From positions 496,001 to 560,000 of the forward strand of contig JAFKEQ010000003.1 of assembly GCA_017308575.1 (NCBI GenBank): DNA of 64,000 bases, written 5' to 3'. Below are positions 18,476-26,172 of the stretch, piece by piece. Each line of letters begins with the position of its first letter. Positions within the stretch are counted from its first letter, which is position 1. The position numbers and the translations under genes were made by a program. The notes below the pieces were generated by a model. That model was not told the DNA's origin and made no database searches. It saw only the letters and a list, made by a program, of their open reading frames with translations. The stretch is from Afipia sp. Its GTDB lineage: Bacteria > Pseudomonadota > Alphaproteobacteria > Rhizobiales > Xanthobacteraceae.

Positions 18476-19144
18476 ATGGACGCGATCATCAAGCCGATCC
18501 GCAGCGGCAAGCCGGCGGAAAAATCCGAAATTCCTGCTTCCGACTACCTCGCTTCGGGCCTCGATCCGCGCGTTGTCCGCCCCTCCCGCGAGGAAGCGGA
18601 GGCCGCGGTGAAGACGTTGCTTTCCTATGTCGGCGAGAACGTGCAGCGCGAAGGCCTGCTCGATACGCCGCGCCGCGTGGTCGAAGCCTATGACGAACTG
18701 TTTCAGGGCTATGCCCAGTGCCCCGCCGAGATTCTCGACCGCACCTTCGGCGAGACCGCGGGCTACGACGATTTCGTGCTGATGCGCGACATCTCCTTCC
18801 ATTCGCATTGCGAGCATCATGTGATGCCGTTCTACGGCAAGGCGCATATCGCCTACGCGCCGGTGGACCGGGTGGTGGGCCTGTCGAAGCTGGCGCGCCT
18901 GGTCGATGCCTTCGCCCATCGCCTGCAGACGCAGGAGCATCTGACGGCGCAGGTGGCGGGCGCGATCAATGCGATCCTCAAGCCGCGCGGCGTCGCGGTG
19001 GTGATGGAAGCCGAGCACACCTGCATGTCGGTGCGCGGCATCGCCAAGAAGGGCGCCATGACGCTGACCAGCCGCTTCACCGGGATTTTCCAGGACAATC
19101 CCGAGGAGCAGGCCCGTTTCCTCAACATGGTGCGCGGCGTATAA
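18476..19144 (+). CDS. folE: GTP cyclohydrolase I (FolE, type IA)
   Basis: 222 residues. Zinc ligands C112 and H115 ([11 protein letters not shown]) and C183 ([11 protein letters not shown]) are all present, as are the GTP-binding segments. It converts GTP to dihydroneopterin triphosphate at the head of folate synthesis. Preceded by GGAGACGAG. Length and motifs are normal for the zinc-dependent IA type. hisI follows 152 bases later, across a palindromic repeat. Confidence 0.96.
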   Translation: MDAIIKPIRSGKPAEKSEIPASDYLASGLDPRVVRPSREEAEAAVKTLLSYVGENVQREGLLDTPRRVVEAYDELFQGYAQCPAEILDRTFGETAGYDDFVLMRDISFHSHCEHHVMPFYGKAHIAYAPVDRVVGLSKLARLVDAFAHRLQTQEHLTAQVAGAINAILKPRGVAVVMEAEHTCMSVRGIAKKGAMTLTSRFTGIFQDNPEEQARFLNMVRGV

Positions 19145-19166
19145 GATTCGCTTGAGCTGTTTTCTT

Positions 19167-19284
19167 CGTCATTGCGAGGAGCACTTGCGACGAAGCAATC
19201 CAGCTTTTGCATGGCAAGATGGATTGCTTCGCGGAGTTTATCATCGGGCCGCGCTTTGCGCGGACCCGTTGGCTCGCAATGACG
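19167..19284. repeat. Palindromic repeat (CGTCATTGCGAGGAGC family, copy 2) at the 5' edge of hisI
   Basis: Left arm CGTCATTGCGAGGAGC... from 19167, right arm ...GGCTCGCAATGACG ending at 19284. Copy 2 is about 118 bases, longer than the 80-base copy at 12068 by an insert around 19233-19268 (the stretch with GGGCCGCGCTTTGCGCGGACCC). The terminal CAATGACG supplies an in-frame ATG for hisI at 19279. Confidence 0.8.
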
Positions 19285-19296
19285 AGAGAGACTAAC

Positions 19297-19728
19297 GTGT
19301 CTGTTTCTTCTTCGACCCACGATCATGACCGTGAAGAAGGGCTGACCTTTCAGCCCAAATTCGATGCCAACGGCCTTGTGACCTGCGTTGCCACCGATGT
19401 GGCGACGGGCGACGTGCTGATGGTCGCGCACATGAATGCGGAAGCGCTGCGCAAGACCATCGAGACCGGCGAGGGCTGGTATTACAGCCGGTCGCGTAAA
19501 TCGCTCTGGAAGAAGGGCGAGAGTTCGGGGCATGTCCAGCGCGTGATCGAGATGCGAATGGACTGCGATCAGGATGCGGTGTGGATTCGCGTCGAGCAGG
19601 CGGGCGCGGCCTGCCACACCGGCCGTCGTTCCTGTTTTTACCGCGCGGTGACGAACGAGGGCGGCAAGGCCGCGCTGACATTCGTCGATGCTGACAAGAT
19701 GTTCGATCCGGCGAAGGTGTACAAGTGA
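19297..19728 (+). CDS. hisI: Phosphoribosyl-AMP cyclohydrolase
   Basis: About 143 residues from GTG 19297, which has GAGAGAG seven bases upstream. An in-frame ATG at 19279 lies inside the palindromic repeat and has no ribosome-binding site. HisI motifs: [35 protein letters not shown] (metal/substrate) and [13 protein letters not shown] (zinc Cys residues). It hydrolyses PR-AMP, the third step of histidine synthesis, in the cytoplasm. It is a stand-alone HisI without a HisE domain and lies away from the other his genes, next to folE. Confidence 0.95.
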   Translation: MSVSSSTHDHDREEGLTFQPKFDANGLVTCVATDVATGDVLMVAHMNAEALRKTIETGEGWYYSRSRKSLWKKGESSGHVQRVIEMRMDCDQDAVWIRVEQAGAACHTGRRSCFYRAVTNEGGKAALTFVDADKMFDPAKVYK

Positions 19729-19734
19729 AGTTGG

Positions 19735-19844
19735 CCGTCATCCTGAGGTGCGAGCCGTCCTTGCGGCGAGCCTCGAAGGATGACTGTTCGAAACGCCGTC
19801 GCCCTTCGAGGCCTTCGCTACGCTACGGCGCCTCAGGGTGACGG
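19735..19844. repeat. Palindromic repeat (CGTCATCCTGAGG type)
   Basis: Left arm CCGTCATCCTGAGGTGCGAGC, right arm GGCGCCTCAGGGTGACGG; inside it, CTCGAAGGATGA and GCCCTTCGAGG repeat the theme. A different family from the CATTGCGAGG repeats, and non-coding. Confidence 0.75.
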
Positions 19845-19855
19845 CTTTCTTTGCG

Positions 19856-19871
19856 TTAACCCTTCATTAAC
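19856..19871 (+). promoter_or_regulatory. CtrA box, perfect consensus
   Basis: TTAA-N7-TTAAC exactly, 49 bases before the lytic transglycosylase start. The spacer CCCTTCA is shared with the site at 24597-24612 before the response regulator. Confidence 0.55.
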
Positions 19872-19919
19872 CATAATGGCCGCACTCTCGTTCCCGGTTC
19901 CTGGGGAGCGGGTGCCAAC

Positions 19920-20909
19920 ATGACGGTCGATTCAACAGCCATCGGTGCCGGGTTCGATTCCGCACGCGCGCAGATCGCGGGCGCGATCAGGAATGCCGCC
20001 AACGCGACCGGCGCCAGCTTCGAATATCTCGTCTCGGCGGCGAAGATCGAATCCAATCTCAATCCCAAGGCGCAGGCCTCCACGTCTTCCGCGCGGGGGC
20101 TTTATCAGTTCATCGAACAGACCTGGCTCGGCACCGTGAAGGAAGCCGGGGCCACCTTCGGCTTCGGCAAATATGCCGACGCGATCTCCAAGACTTCGTC
20201 CGGCACCTATTCGGTCAGCGATCCGGCGACGCGCAACGAAATCCTCAAACTGCGCGATGATCCGGCCGCCAACGCGGCGATGGCGGGCGTGCTGACCCAG
20301 TCCAATAGTTTCAAGCTGACCGGCGCGATCGGCCGACGTCCGACCGACGGCGAACTCTACATCGCGCATTTCATGGGAGTCGGTGGCGCGTCGAAGCTGA
20401 TCTCGAAGGCGGAAGACAGCCCGAACGCGTCCGGCGCGGCGCTGTTTCCGAGCGCCGCCGCCGCCAATCACTCGATCTTCTACAATCGCGACGGCAGCGC
20501 GCGCAGCGTCTCGCAGGTCTATTCGGTGCTGACGTCGCGCTACGACGCGGCGGCGAACTCGCAGACCGCGCGAACCGCGATGGCGTCCGTCGGCGTCACG
20601 CCGGGGCAGGGCCGGGCGGCGTCTGTTTCCAGTGATACGGCCGCGTATCTGTCGCGCTTTCCGCAGGCCCAGACGCCTGAGACGCCGGTTCAGGTCGCCG
20701 CCGCCGATCAGGCCGGCCAGCCGGTCTTCCGCTCGCTGTACCAGACCGGAGACCGCGTCGAGCCCGTGTCCGCGACCGTGCGCGAACTCTGGGGCAACAA
20801 TACCTCGCTGACCCGGCCGCTGTCCGACTCCGGAGCCGCTGTCGACAAGAACGGGGCGCCGCAGGGCATCGGCCTGTTCAGCGACGCGACCGGCGTATTC
20901 AGCGGATAG
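19920..20909 (+). CDS. SLT-domain lytic transglycosylase
   Basis: 329 residues. The lysozyme-like SLT fold covers residues 30-180, with catalytic E44 in AAKIESNLNPKAQ followed by SARGLYQFIEQTW and later GELYIAHFMGVGGA. The C-terminal 120 residues are Ala/Ser-rich. It cuts the glycan strand of peptidoglycan and is likely used for cell division or passage of an apparatus. No signal peptide is obvious at the N-terminus, which is unusual for this activity and resembles flagellar or secretion-associated enzymes exported by other routes. A CtrA box precedes it. Confidence 0.88.
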   Translation: MTVDSTAIGAGFDSARAQIAGAIRNAANATGASFEYLVSAAKIESNLNPKAQASTSSARGLYQFIEQTWLGTVKEAGATFGFGKYADAISKTSSGTYSVSDPATRNEILKLRDDPAANAAMAGVLTQSNSFKLTGAIGRRPTDGELYIAHFMGVGGASKLISKAEDSPNASGAALFPSAAAANHSIFYNRDGSARSVSQVYSVLTSRYDAAANSQTARTAMASVGVTPGQGRAASVSSDTAAYLSRFPQAQTPETPVQVAAADQAGQPVFRSLYQTGDRVEPVSATVRELWGNNTSLTRPLSDSGAAVDKNGAPQGIGLFSDATGVFSG

Positions 20910-20977
20910 TCCTCCGCCCTCGGAGCATTGGCCCGAGCCAGCCGAATCCGGCAATATCTCCTGCTTGCTCGAGGCGC

Positions 20978-21727
20978 ATGCTTTTCGGGACAGGATATTC
21001 CTTGATCTACGTCTTCATTCTCATCGTCGGGCTCATCGCGGGGACGCTCGGCGGAATCGTCGGCACGGGCACATCGATCATGCTGCTGCCGGTGCTGGCC
21101 TATTCGTTCGGGCCGAAGCAGGCTGTGCCGATCATGGCCATCGCCGCGATCATGGCGAACCTCGCGCGTATCATGGCGTGGTGGCGCGACGTGGACTGGC
21201 GCGCGGTGATCGTCTACTCGGTGCCGGGTATTCCGGCCGCCGCCCTTGGCGCGGGGACGCTGCTCGTGCTGCCGTCGGGCTTCGTGGACATCGCCATCGG
21301 CGTGTTTTTCATTCTGATGATTCCGTTTCGCCGCTGGATGCACGCGCATCAGTTCACGCTGCCGCTGTGGTCGCTGGCGATCGTCGGCGCGGGCATGGGA
21401 TATCTCACCGGCATTGTCGCATCGACCGGACCGATGACGGTGCCGATCTTCGTGTCCTATGGACTCATCAGGGGACCGTTGCTCGGCACCGAAGCCGCCA
21501 GTTCGCTCGCGGTTTACATCAGCAAGGCCATCACATTCCAACGTCTCGATGCGTTGCCGCCTGATGTGATTTTCAAGGGATTGATTGCCGGATCGTCGCT
21601 GTTCGCGGGGGCGTTCATCGCCAAGCGCGTTGTCCTGCGGCTTGATGCGATGGCCTTCCATATTCTGATCGAAGGCCTGATGCTGATCGCGGGTCTCTCG
21701 ATGATCTGGGGTGCGTTTCAGGGTTGA
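20978..21727 (+). CDS. TauE/SafE-family anion exporter
   Basis: 249 residues with eight predicted membrane helices in two halves; GTLGGIVGTGTSIMLLPVL and GYLTGIVASTGPMTVPIF are the paired re-entrant glycine-rich motifs of TauE/SafE (formerly DUF81). Relatives export sulfite or sulfoacetate and related organic anions; the substrate here is unknown. Single gene, 68 bases after the transglycosylase on the same strand. Confidence 0.88.
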   Translation: MLFGTGYSLIYVFILIVGLIAGTLGGIVGTGTSIMLLPVLAYSFGPKQAVPIMAIAAIMANLARIMAWWRDVDWRAVIVYSVPGIPAAALGAGTLLVLPSGFVDIAIGVFFILMIPFRRWMHAHQFTLPLWSLAIVGAGMGYLTGIVASTGPMTVPIFVSYGLIRGPLLGTEAASSLAVYISKAITFQRLDALPPDVIFKGLIAGSSLFAGAFIAKRVVLRLDAMAFHILIEGLMLIAGLSMIWGAFQG

Positions 21728-21947
21728 GGCGGTGAGTCAGATACGAGTCCCATCTCCTTGATGCGACTCTGTTTGACTGTGAATCCATCACGTCAGCTTC
21801 GCCGGCTATCCGCAAGCGGCATGGTTAACAAAACCTCAATCAACGCAGGCGGTTATGGTGAACGTTTTCTTAAGTGTCATGGTTTACGTTTTCTGACAGT
21901 GGCGTCGCGTCGCGGTGCCTTGGCATGTTGCGTAAGCCGGAACACCC

Positions 21948-23234
21948 ATGATCGTTCGGCAGTTTATTACCTGGGTTCGTAATGCTCCTGCGGGGGAGCG
22001 CGCAGAGGCGACGCGGTGTCTGGCGCGCGCCTGGCTGGTGTCCGATCTGTCGGACGATGATCGCGCCGCCGCTGAAGGCGCGCTCCTGATGCTCCTCGAC
22101 GATGCATCGCCGCTGGTGCGGCAGGCCATGGCGGAAGTCTTCGCTCACGCGACCGATGCGCCGCCTGCGATCATCGCGGCGCTGGCGATCGATCAGGCGT
22201 CGGTCGCGATGCCGATCCTCGAACATTCGCCGCTGATGCTGGACTCCGATCTGGTGGACATCGTTGCGACCGGAAATTCCGAGACGCAATGCGCCATCGC
22301 GCGCCGCTCGGATCTGCCGCCGTCGGTCTGTGCTGCTATCGCAGAAGTCGGCTCTGCCGCCTCGACGCTGGAGCTGATCGAAAATCCGGTGGCGGAGCTT
22401 GCGGATTTCTCGCTGACGCGGATTGCGGAGCGGCACGGCCATCTGGCCGCGATCCGCGAGTCGTTGCTGACGCTCGACAACCTGCCGGCAGCGGTGCGGC
22501 TGATGCTTGCGGAGAAGCTTTCAAGCACGCTGACGCAGTTCGTGGTCGCGCGCGCGTGGCTGAACGGCGACCGCGCCCATCGGGCAGCGGACGAAGCGAT
22601 GGAACGGTCGCGGGTCAATATCGCCACGCAGACCCATGGCGCCGATCTTGGCGCATTGATTTCCCATCTGCGTTCGGTCGGACAACTCAACACCGGCTTG
22701 ATCCTGCGGGCGCTGCTGTCGGGCAATGTCGAGCTGTTCGAGGAATCGCTGGTGGAATTGTCCGGCCTGTCGCGCAGCCGCGTCACGGCCATTCTCAACG
22801 ATCGCGGCAGGCTGAGCCTCAACGCTCTGCTGGCGAAGGCCGGCCTGCCGGAATCCACCTTCGCGGCGTTCCGTGTCGCGCTGGATGCGCGCGACGAGAT
22901 CGGCTTTGTCGGGACCTTCGGCGGGGCGGCGCGGCTGCGCCGGCGTATGGTCGAGCGGGTGCTGACATCCTGCGAGACTGCCGAAACGGTGGCAGAGCCG
23001 CTGCTTATCCTGCTGCGGCGGTTCGCAACCGAATCCGCCCGCGAAGAAGCCCGGCTGTATTGCGACGAACTGGCGGCCGACGACTTTATCGGCAAGCTGG
23101 ATGCCCACGCCGCGCTGGAATATGTCGCGGACGACAGCGTGTCGTTCGATGGTCAGGGCTATGACAATAGCTACGATTACGCCTATGACGAAAGCTACGA
23201 CGACGTTTACGGCGGGCGGCTGATCGCGGCGTAA
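21948..23234 (+). CDS. DUF2336-family HEAT-like repeat protein
   Basis: 428 residues. The first two thirds are helical repeats (LLDDASPLVRQAMAEVFA, EIPxxVCAAIAE-like units) of the alphaproteobacterial DUF2336 family (PF10098). The last 22 residues are an acidic, tyrosine-rich tail (YDNSYDYAYDESYDDVYGG) that looks disordered and is not part of the domain. No enzyme motif is present. The function is unknown, and the family is often found near cell-cycle or two-component genes, as here with the Hpt/response-regulator pair on the other strand. Confidence 0.85.
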   Translation: MIVRQFITWVRNAPAGERAEATRCLARAWLVSDLSDDDRAAAEGALLMLLDDASPLVRQAMAEVFAHATDAPPAIIAALAIDQASVAMPILEHSPLMLDSDLVDIVATGNSETQCAIARRSDLPPSVCAAIAEVGSAASTLELIENPVAELADFSLTRIAERHGHLAAIRESLLTLDNLPAAVRLMLAEKLSSTLTQFVVARAWLNGDRAHRAADEAMERSRVNIATQTHGADLGALISHLRSVGQLNTGLILRALLSGNVELFEESLVELSGLSRSRVTAILNDRGRLSLNALLAKAGLPESTFAAFRVALDARDEIGFVGTFGGAARLRRRMVERVLTSCETAETVAEPLLILLRRFATESAREEARLYCDELAADDFIGKLDAHAALEYVADDSVSFDGQGYDNSYDYAYDESYDDVYGGRLIAA

Positions 23235-23253
23235 TCCCCGCAACATCGCAATT

Positions 23254-23393
23254 CGTCATGGCCGGGCTTGTCCCGGCCATCCCGATCACAAAGGCACTTT
23301 GCTCAATTCATCGGGATCACCGGGACAAGCCCGGTGATGACAATCACTGGTGTTGGACTATCTCACCGGTTATCCCGGCTTGCGTCGGGACGA
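23254..23393. repeat. REP-like palindromes between DUF2336 and Hpt genes
   Basis: CGTCATGGCCGGGCTTGTCCCGGCCAT at 23254 and an inverted partner ending CCGGTGATGAC near 23341, then a further TCCCGGCTTGCGTCGGGACGAC at about 23372. It lies between convergent gene ends. Confidence 0.7.
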
Positions 23394-23401
23394 CACAAGC
23401 C

Positions 23402-23980
23402 TCAGCCTTCCGGCACGATGCTCGGCGCCAGCACGGCCTCGAGATGTTCGGGCCGGTCGCGATTGGCGTGGATAAGATATTCGTCCGCGACGCCGCGCAG
23501 GCGCTTGCTCAGTTGATCCGCCATGCCCACGGAATCGATCCGCGACTGCTCGCGCACGATCGCCTGAATGGCGTTGACGTGGTGCATGATCAGTTCTTCG
23601 ACCTTGGACAGATCCGGCGCATGCTCGATGATCCGGCACAGGCTTTCCGCAGCCGCCGCAGCGGTGGGATAGCCGAAGGTCGCGCCGCCGCCCTTGATGT
23701 CGTGCGCCGCGCGGAACAGTTCCATGCTGTTCTCGCCGTTCAGCCCGTCGCGTTTGATCGTGGCATAGGCGGTGCTCAGGCGCTCGCATTCCGCCTGCAT
23801 CCAGTCGGTGAACTCGCCGGACAATTCCGCCAGCGCCTGCTCGGCGCGTGCCACAGGATCGTCGATCTCGTGGTCTTCGGCGTAGCGCACCATCTTGCGC
23901 AGCGGATTGGGCTGCGAGATGACCTGATGATCGGCGAAGGTGTCGATCGTGACGTCCGGAGCCTTCTGCTTGCGGGCCAT
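23402..23980 (-). CDS. Hpt-domain phosphotransfer protein
   Basis: 192 residues, soluble. The phosphoacceptor is H93 in FRAAHDIKGGGATFG, a typical Hpt helix. About 40 residues on each side extend beyond a minimal Hpt domain. It is eight bases downstream of the response regulator in the same direction, so the two form an operon and are likely partners in a phosphorelay. No sensor kinase is adjacent. Confidence 0.88.
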   Translation of the reverse strand: MARKQKAPDVTIDTFADHQVISQPNPLRKMVRYAEDHEIDDPVARAEQALAELSGEFTDWMQAECERLSTAYATIKRDGLNGENSMELFRAAHDIKGGGATFGYPTAAAAAESLCRIIEHAPDLSKVEELIMHHVNAIQAIVREQSRIDSVGMADQLSKRLRGVADEYLIHANRDRPEHLEAVLAPSIVPEG

Positions 23981-23988
23981 CGTCTGTC

Positions 23989-24534
23989 CTAACTTCCCGA
24001 GCGGGTTTTCTCGAGCAGCGACGGCTGCTGCATGATTTCGGCCTTGCCGCCGACGCGGCGCTCGACCCCGATGTAAGACGAGCCGTTGTTGCGGCGGCGG
24101 TCGGGTCCGAAGTAGTTCTTGGTCTTGATGAAGGGGCGGGGATTGGCGACCACGTTGAGAATGCGCTGGTAAAGCCCCTTGGCGGAAATCGGCTTGGCGA
24201 GAAATTCGGTGACGCCCGCATCCCGCGCCACCATCACGCGGCGCTTCTCGGAATGGCCGGTCAGCATGATGATCGGCGCGTAGGGATTGCCGAGGCCTTC
24301 CGGCTGGCGGATCATCTGCGCAAGCTCCAGTCCGTCGAAAATCGGCATCGCCCAGTCGGTGATGACGATGTCCGGGACATAGTGCGAGTACATCTCAAGC
24401 GCGGTGGCACCGTCTTCGGCCTCATAGACTTCCCGCGCGCCGAACGAATGCAGCAGCGTCCGCAGGATGCGGCGCATATGAGCATTGTCGTCGCAGACGA
24501 GAAACCGCAGCTTGTTGAAATCGATAATATACAT
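23989..24534 (-). CDS. CheY-like response regulator with C-terminal extension
   Basis: 181 residues. A receiver domain spans 10-130: acidic pocket D15/D16, phosphoacceptor D60 in IVITDWAMP, T92 in IIMLTGHS and K114 in FLAKPIS. The 50-residue tail (RRRNNGSSYIGVERRVGG) carries no DNA-binding domain. It is probably a signalling intermediate phosphorylated through the neighbouring Hpt protein. A near-CtrA site lies 63 bases upstream. Confidence 0.9.
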   Translation of the reverse strand: MYIIDFNKLRFLVCDDNAHMRRILRTLLHSFGAREVYEAEDGATALEMYSHYVPDIVITDWAMPIFDGLELAQMIRQPEGLGNPYAPIIMLTGHSEKRRVMVARDAGVTEFLAKPISAKGLYQRILNVVANPRPFIKTKNYFGPDRRRNNGSSYIGVERRVGGKAEIMQQPSLLEKTRSGS

Positions 24535-24596
24535 GCGCAGCCCGACGTGGCGTATCCGGCAAGGCGTACACCCGGCGTTAACTGTATGCGTCCGCC

Positions 24597-24612
24597 GTTA
24601 ATGAAGGGTTAT
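24597..24612 (-). promoter_or_regulatory. Candidate CtrA-type box before the response regulator
   Basis: On the minus strand ATAACCCTTCATTAAC: one mismatch to TTAA-N7-TTAAC, and 15 of 16 bases identical to the site before the lytic transglycosylase at 19856. Confidence 0.4.
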
Positions 24613-24634
24613 CCAAAACGGGCCGGGGCGGGGG

Positions 24635-25420
24635 TCAAAACCCGAACTGCTCGCTGATGATGCGCTCTTCCAGGCTGTGGCCGGGGTCGAACAGCATGCG
24701 GATCGAGATGGTCCTGTCCGCGATGATCTCGACCCGCTGGACGTCGCGGGCTTCGTCATGATCGGCCACGGCCGCGACCGGGCGCTTTTCGCCTTCCAGC
24801 ACCTCGAACACCACGAATGCCGTGTTCGGCAGCAGCGCCCCGCGCCAGCGGCGGGGGCGGAACGGGCTGATCGGCGTCAGCGCGAGCAGGGCGGCGTTGA
24901 TCGGCAGGATCGGCCCCTGCGCCGACAGGTTATAGGCGGTGGAGCCGGCCGGCGTTGCCACCATGATGCCGTCCGCAATCAGTTCGGCCATCCGTTCGTG
25001 TTCGTCCACCAGAATACGCAGCCGCGCGGCCTGATGAGTCTGCCGGAACAGCGAGACTTCATTGATGGCGTGGTGGATGTGCACTTTGCCGTGGATATCG
25101 GTGGCGCGCATCAGCAGCGGATTGATGACGGTCATCCGGGCGGCTTCGAGCCGTTCGATCAGCCCGTGCGCGCTGAACTCGTTCATCAGGAAGCCGACGG
25201 TGCCGCGGTGCATGCCATAGATCGGAATGCCGGTGCGCATGTGCTGGTGCAGCGTCTGCAGCATCAGCCCGTCGCCGCCGAGCGCCACGACCACGTCGGC
25301 GTCGTCCGAAGGGCGGTTGCCATACGCGGCCACGAGCTGGGTGAGCGCCTGCTGGGCTTCGGCGCTCGGCCCCGCCACGAAGGCGATCCGCTGGTATTTT
25401 CTCGGCGTCGGCGTCGTCAT
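24635..25420 (-). CDS. nadK: NAD kinase
   Basis: 261 residues with the ATP/NAD-kinase signature GGDG at 48-51 ([15 protein letters not shown]), then [14 protein letters not shown] and the C-terminal lobe [16 protein letters not shown]. It phosphorylates NAD to NADP in the cytoplasm. The size fits the short alphaproteobacterial form. The response regulator starts 100 bases downstream. Confidence 0.95.
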   Translation of the reverse strand: MTTPTPRKYQRIAFVAGPSAEAQQALTQLVAAYGNRPSDDADVVVALGGDGLMLQTLHQHMRTGIPIYGMHRGTVGFLMNEFSAHGLIERLEAARMTVINPLLMRATDIHGKVHIHHAINEVSLFRQTHQAARLRILVDEHERMAELIADGIMVATPAGSTAYNLSAQGPILPINAALLALTPISPFRPRRWRGALLPNTAFVVFEVLEGEKRPVAAVADHDEARDVQRVEIIADRTISIRMLFDPGHSLEERIISEQFGF

Positions 25421-25794
25421 GGCAGCCCCGGATGCGCGGACCGGCCCGCGCGGGCATCGTCTATACGGGGTTTTCCGGTCTTGTCGAGGCGGGGCGGACT
25501 GCGTGGGGCAGGCTATGTTGTGCGAATTGGCCTGTGTGAGGAGCTTTGACCCGGCGATTAACCAAACCCGCGCGACATGAATCGATGCCGCGAATGCCAG
25601 CCGCGCTTTGGCGGCAGCGGCGGTCGCTCAGGTTTGCGGGCCTACAGGCACATGACCAACTTGTCATCCAGATGAACGGAAGCTGTTCCCGCGCTTCAGT
25701 TTGAGTTCAGTGCACCGGTCATAGGGTTGTTTCCGACGATGCCGAACCGGCCATCCGACCGGCCTCCCGGCAATCGCATGAGAAGGAGATATCC
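25421..25794. other. Intergenic region, no gene seen
   Basis: A 374-base gap between divergently transcribed nadK and the small His/Lys-rich gene. No reading frame is convincing, and no RNA motif was recognised. It ends in GAGAAGGAG just before ATG 25795, the ribosome-binding site of that gene. Confidence 0.4.
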
Positions 25795-26022
25795 ATGTTG
25801 AAGATCTTTTCCGCTGCGCTGATTGCCACCTCGATTCTGGCCGCGCCTGCGATGGCCACCACCGTTGTTCACACCCACCGCGCGCCCGTCGCCAAGCATG
25901 TCGTCATCAAGCCGTCGGTCGCGAAGGCGCATGCGCAGGTCGTGGTGGTCAAGAAACCGCATCACCGCCACGTCCACGCCAAGAAGGTGATCGTGATCAA
26001 GAAGCATCGCCATCACCGCTAA
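25795..26022 (+). CDS. Small exported His/Lys-rich protein
   Basis: 75 residues with a signal peptide (MLKIFSAALIATSILAAPAMA), then a mature part of about 54 residues made mostly of H, K, V and R (KKPHHRHVHAKK, KKHRHHR). Strong AGAAGGAG before the ATG. It may bind metal or nucleic acid or simply buffer the periplasm; nothing in the sequence decides. Small basic exported proteins of this kind recur in the group (compare 4637 and 33289). Confidence 0.7.
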   Translation: MLKIFSAALIATSILAAPAMATTVVHTHRAPVAKHVVIKPSVAKAHAQVVVVKKPHHRHVHAKKVIVIKKHRHHR

Positions 26023-26113
26023 GCGGCGACGGCCAACGGCTTGATATTTGCTTCGATATTTCCTTGGCCGCTATTGCATAGCCCCCGCATCGAGGCGGTC
26101 ATGGAAATGAGAA

Positions 26114-26147
26114 CGGCCCGCGCTCATCGTCAGATGATCGCGGGCCG
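26114..26147 (-). terminator. Hairpin after the TonB receptor gene
   Basis: A nine-base perfect stem CGGCCCGCG/CGCGGGCCG. On the minus strand it is followed by TTCTCATTTCC. Termination is inferred from its place 26 bases after the stop codon. Confidence 0.5.
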
Positions 26148-26172
26148 GGCTGTTTGGGAGATGTATTCAGAT

